From: Bog-473 sp035534235
GTDB lineage: Bacteria; Actinomycetota; Acidimicrobiia; Acidimicrobiales; RAAP-2
Assembly (NCBI GenBank): GCA_035534235.1
Contig: DATLSH010000073.1
Location: forward strand, 1 to 5,817
Length of the DNA: 5,817 nucleotides
Direction of reading: 5' to 3'
Below are positions 5,308 through 5,817 of this stretch, one piece after another; position 1 is the first letter of the stretch; each line of letters opens with the position of its first letter. The notes beneath the pieces were generated by a model. That model saw nothing but the letters and a program-made list of their open reading frames with translations, searched no databases and was not told the DNA's origin. The translations under genes were made by a program, and so were the position numbers.

Positions 5308-5817
5308 TTGACGCCTGCGGTAACCGCGGACAAGCGCGCTGAGCGACCGGCCATGGCCGAGTGGCCCCTGATGGGGCACCGCCACGAATTCTCACTGGTG
5401 AGAACGGCCATCCTCGACCACCGCGGCGTCCTGATCACCGGTCCGTCCGGAGTGGGCAGGACGACGCTGGCCATGATGGGCGCCGAAGTGGCGGAGGACG
5501 CCGGCATGGCCGTCGTCCGCGTGGCCGGTACCGAGGTGTGGCGATCCCTACCCTTCGGGGCCTTCGCCTCCGTTCTGCCTCCCGATCCCGGCGGTGACCG
5601 CGAGGGGAGGGAGCACCACGTCGCGCTGCTCGGCCACTACGCCCGGTCACTGGTCGACGGTGCCGGGGGAAGGCCGCTCATGGTCTGTGTCGACGACGCG
5701 CAACTGCTCGACGTTGCCTCAGCCATGCTGGTGCACCAGCTGGCCCGGACCAGGGCGGCCACCATTCTGGCCACCGCCCTGTCCAAGGGTCACCGCGGCC
5801 CGCCCCCCCCCCCCCCC
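5308..5817 (+). CDS. LuxR-family (LAL/MalT-like) ATPase regulator, 5' part
   Basis: The first 170 codons of a large regulator are visible and run off the right edge. Such proteins are usually 850-1000 residues, with an N-terminal STAND-type ATPase and a C-terminal LuxR helix-turn-helix; that C-terminal part is not in view. The visible ATPase shows EWPLMGHRHEFSLVRTAI (18-35), a P-loop GPSGVGRTT (45-53) in which Arg51 replaces the usual Lys, and a Walker B LMVCVDDAQLLD (124-135) followed by SAMLVHQLA, all typical of LAL proteins. The TTG at 5308 is chosen because a run of eight G (5296-5303) lies 4 bases before it. The ATG at 5353 is an alternative without a good ribosome binding site; the frame is closed upstream by TAA at 5287. 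The last residues become poly-Pro from the terminal C run and should not be trusted. It may be transcribed with the response regulator, 78 bases upstream. Confidence 0.85.
   Translation, partial: MTPAVTADKRAERPAMAEWPLMGHRHEFSLVRTAILDHRGVLITGPSGVGRTTLAMMGAEVAEDAGMAVVRVAGTEVWRSLPFGAFASVLPPDPGGDREGREHHVALLGHYARSLVDGAGGRPLMVCVDDAQLLDVASAMLVHQLARTRAATILATALSKGHRGPPPPPP
5803..5817. other. Terminal run of 15 C, probable contig-end artefact
   Basis: The window ends in 15 consecutive C, preceded by CCGCGGCCCG. It falls inside the ATPase coding frame and would add a poly-proline stretch where LAL proteins normally continue with a different conserved segment. A homopolymer exactly at a sequence end is more likely a sequencing or assembly artefact than biology. 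Confidence 0.7.

Overview
The window is about 5.8 kb of GC-rich DNA with strong G/C preference at third codon positions. It most likely comes from an actinobacterium, and an Acidimicrobiia-type or other uncultured lineage would fit. The pointers are a FliA/WhiG-type sigma factor, a LuxR-family regulator with a large N-terminal ATPase, an OmpR-like regulator, and a small membrane protein of a kind common in actinobacteria. The lineage is an inference from gene content. No rRNA, tRNA, CRISPR array or mobile element was seen. The right edge ends in 15 C, which looks like a contig end.

Left two thirds (1-3950, all minus strand). In transcription order the genes are a FliA/WhiG-family sigma factor (3950-3054), a full-length PLP-dependent glutamate decarboxylase (3003-1603), an acyl-CoA dehydrogenase of the ACAD10/11-FadE2 type (1567-320), and a small integral membrane protein (244 to beyond base 1). 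The gaps are 50, 35 and 75 bases and no convincing terminator lies between them, so one polycistronic unit is plausible. It would tie a sigma factor to GABA synthesis from glutamate and to an acyl-CoA oxidation step. That functional link is inference.

Middle (3951-4395). This is the divergent intergenic region. It holds an AT-richer patch near 4041-4069 that may contain promoter elements, and a possible small coding frame (4155-4388) whose stop falls 7 bases before the next gene.

Right third (4396-5817, plus strand). An OmpR/PhoB-type response regulator keeps its phospho-Asp, Ser and Lys but lacks the receiver's acidic pair, so it may not be controlled by ordinary phosphorylation. After a 78-base gap with three copies of a GCATT-type half site comes the 5' part of a LuxR-family (LAL/MalT-like) ATPase regulator. 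Its Walker A lysine is replaced by arginine, and it is cut by the window end. No histidine kinase is present. The window is thus dense in regulators (sigma factor, atypical response regulator, LAL ATPase) around one metabolic gene pair.
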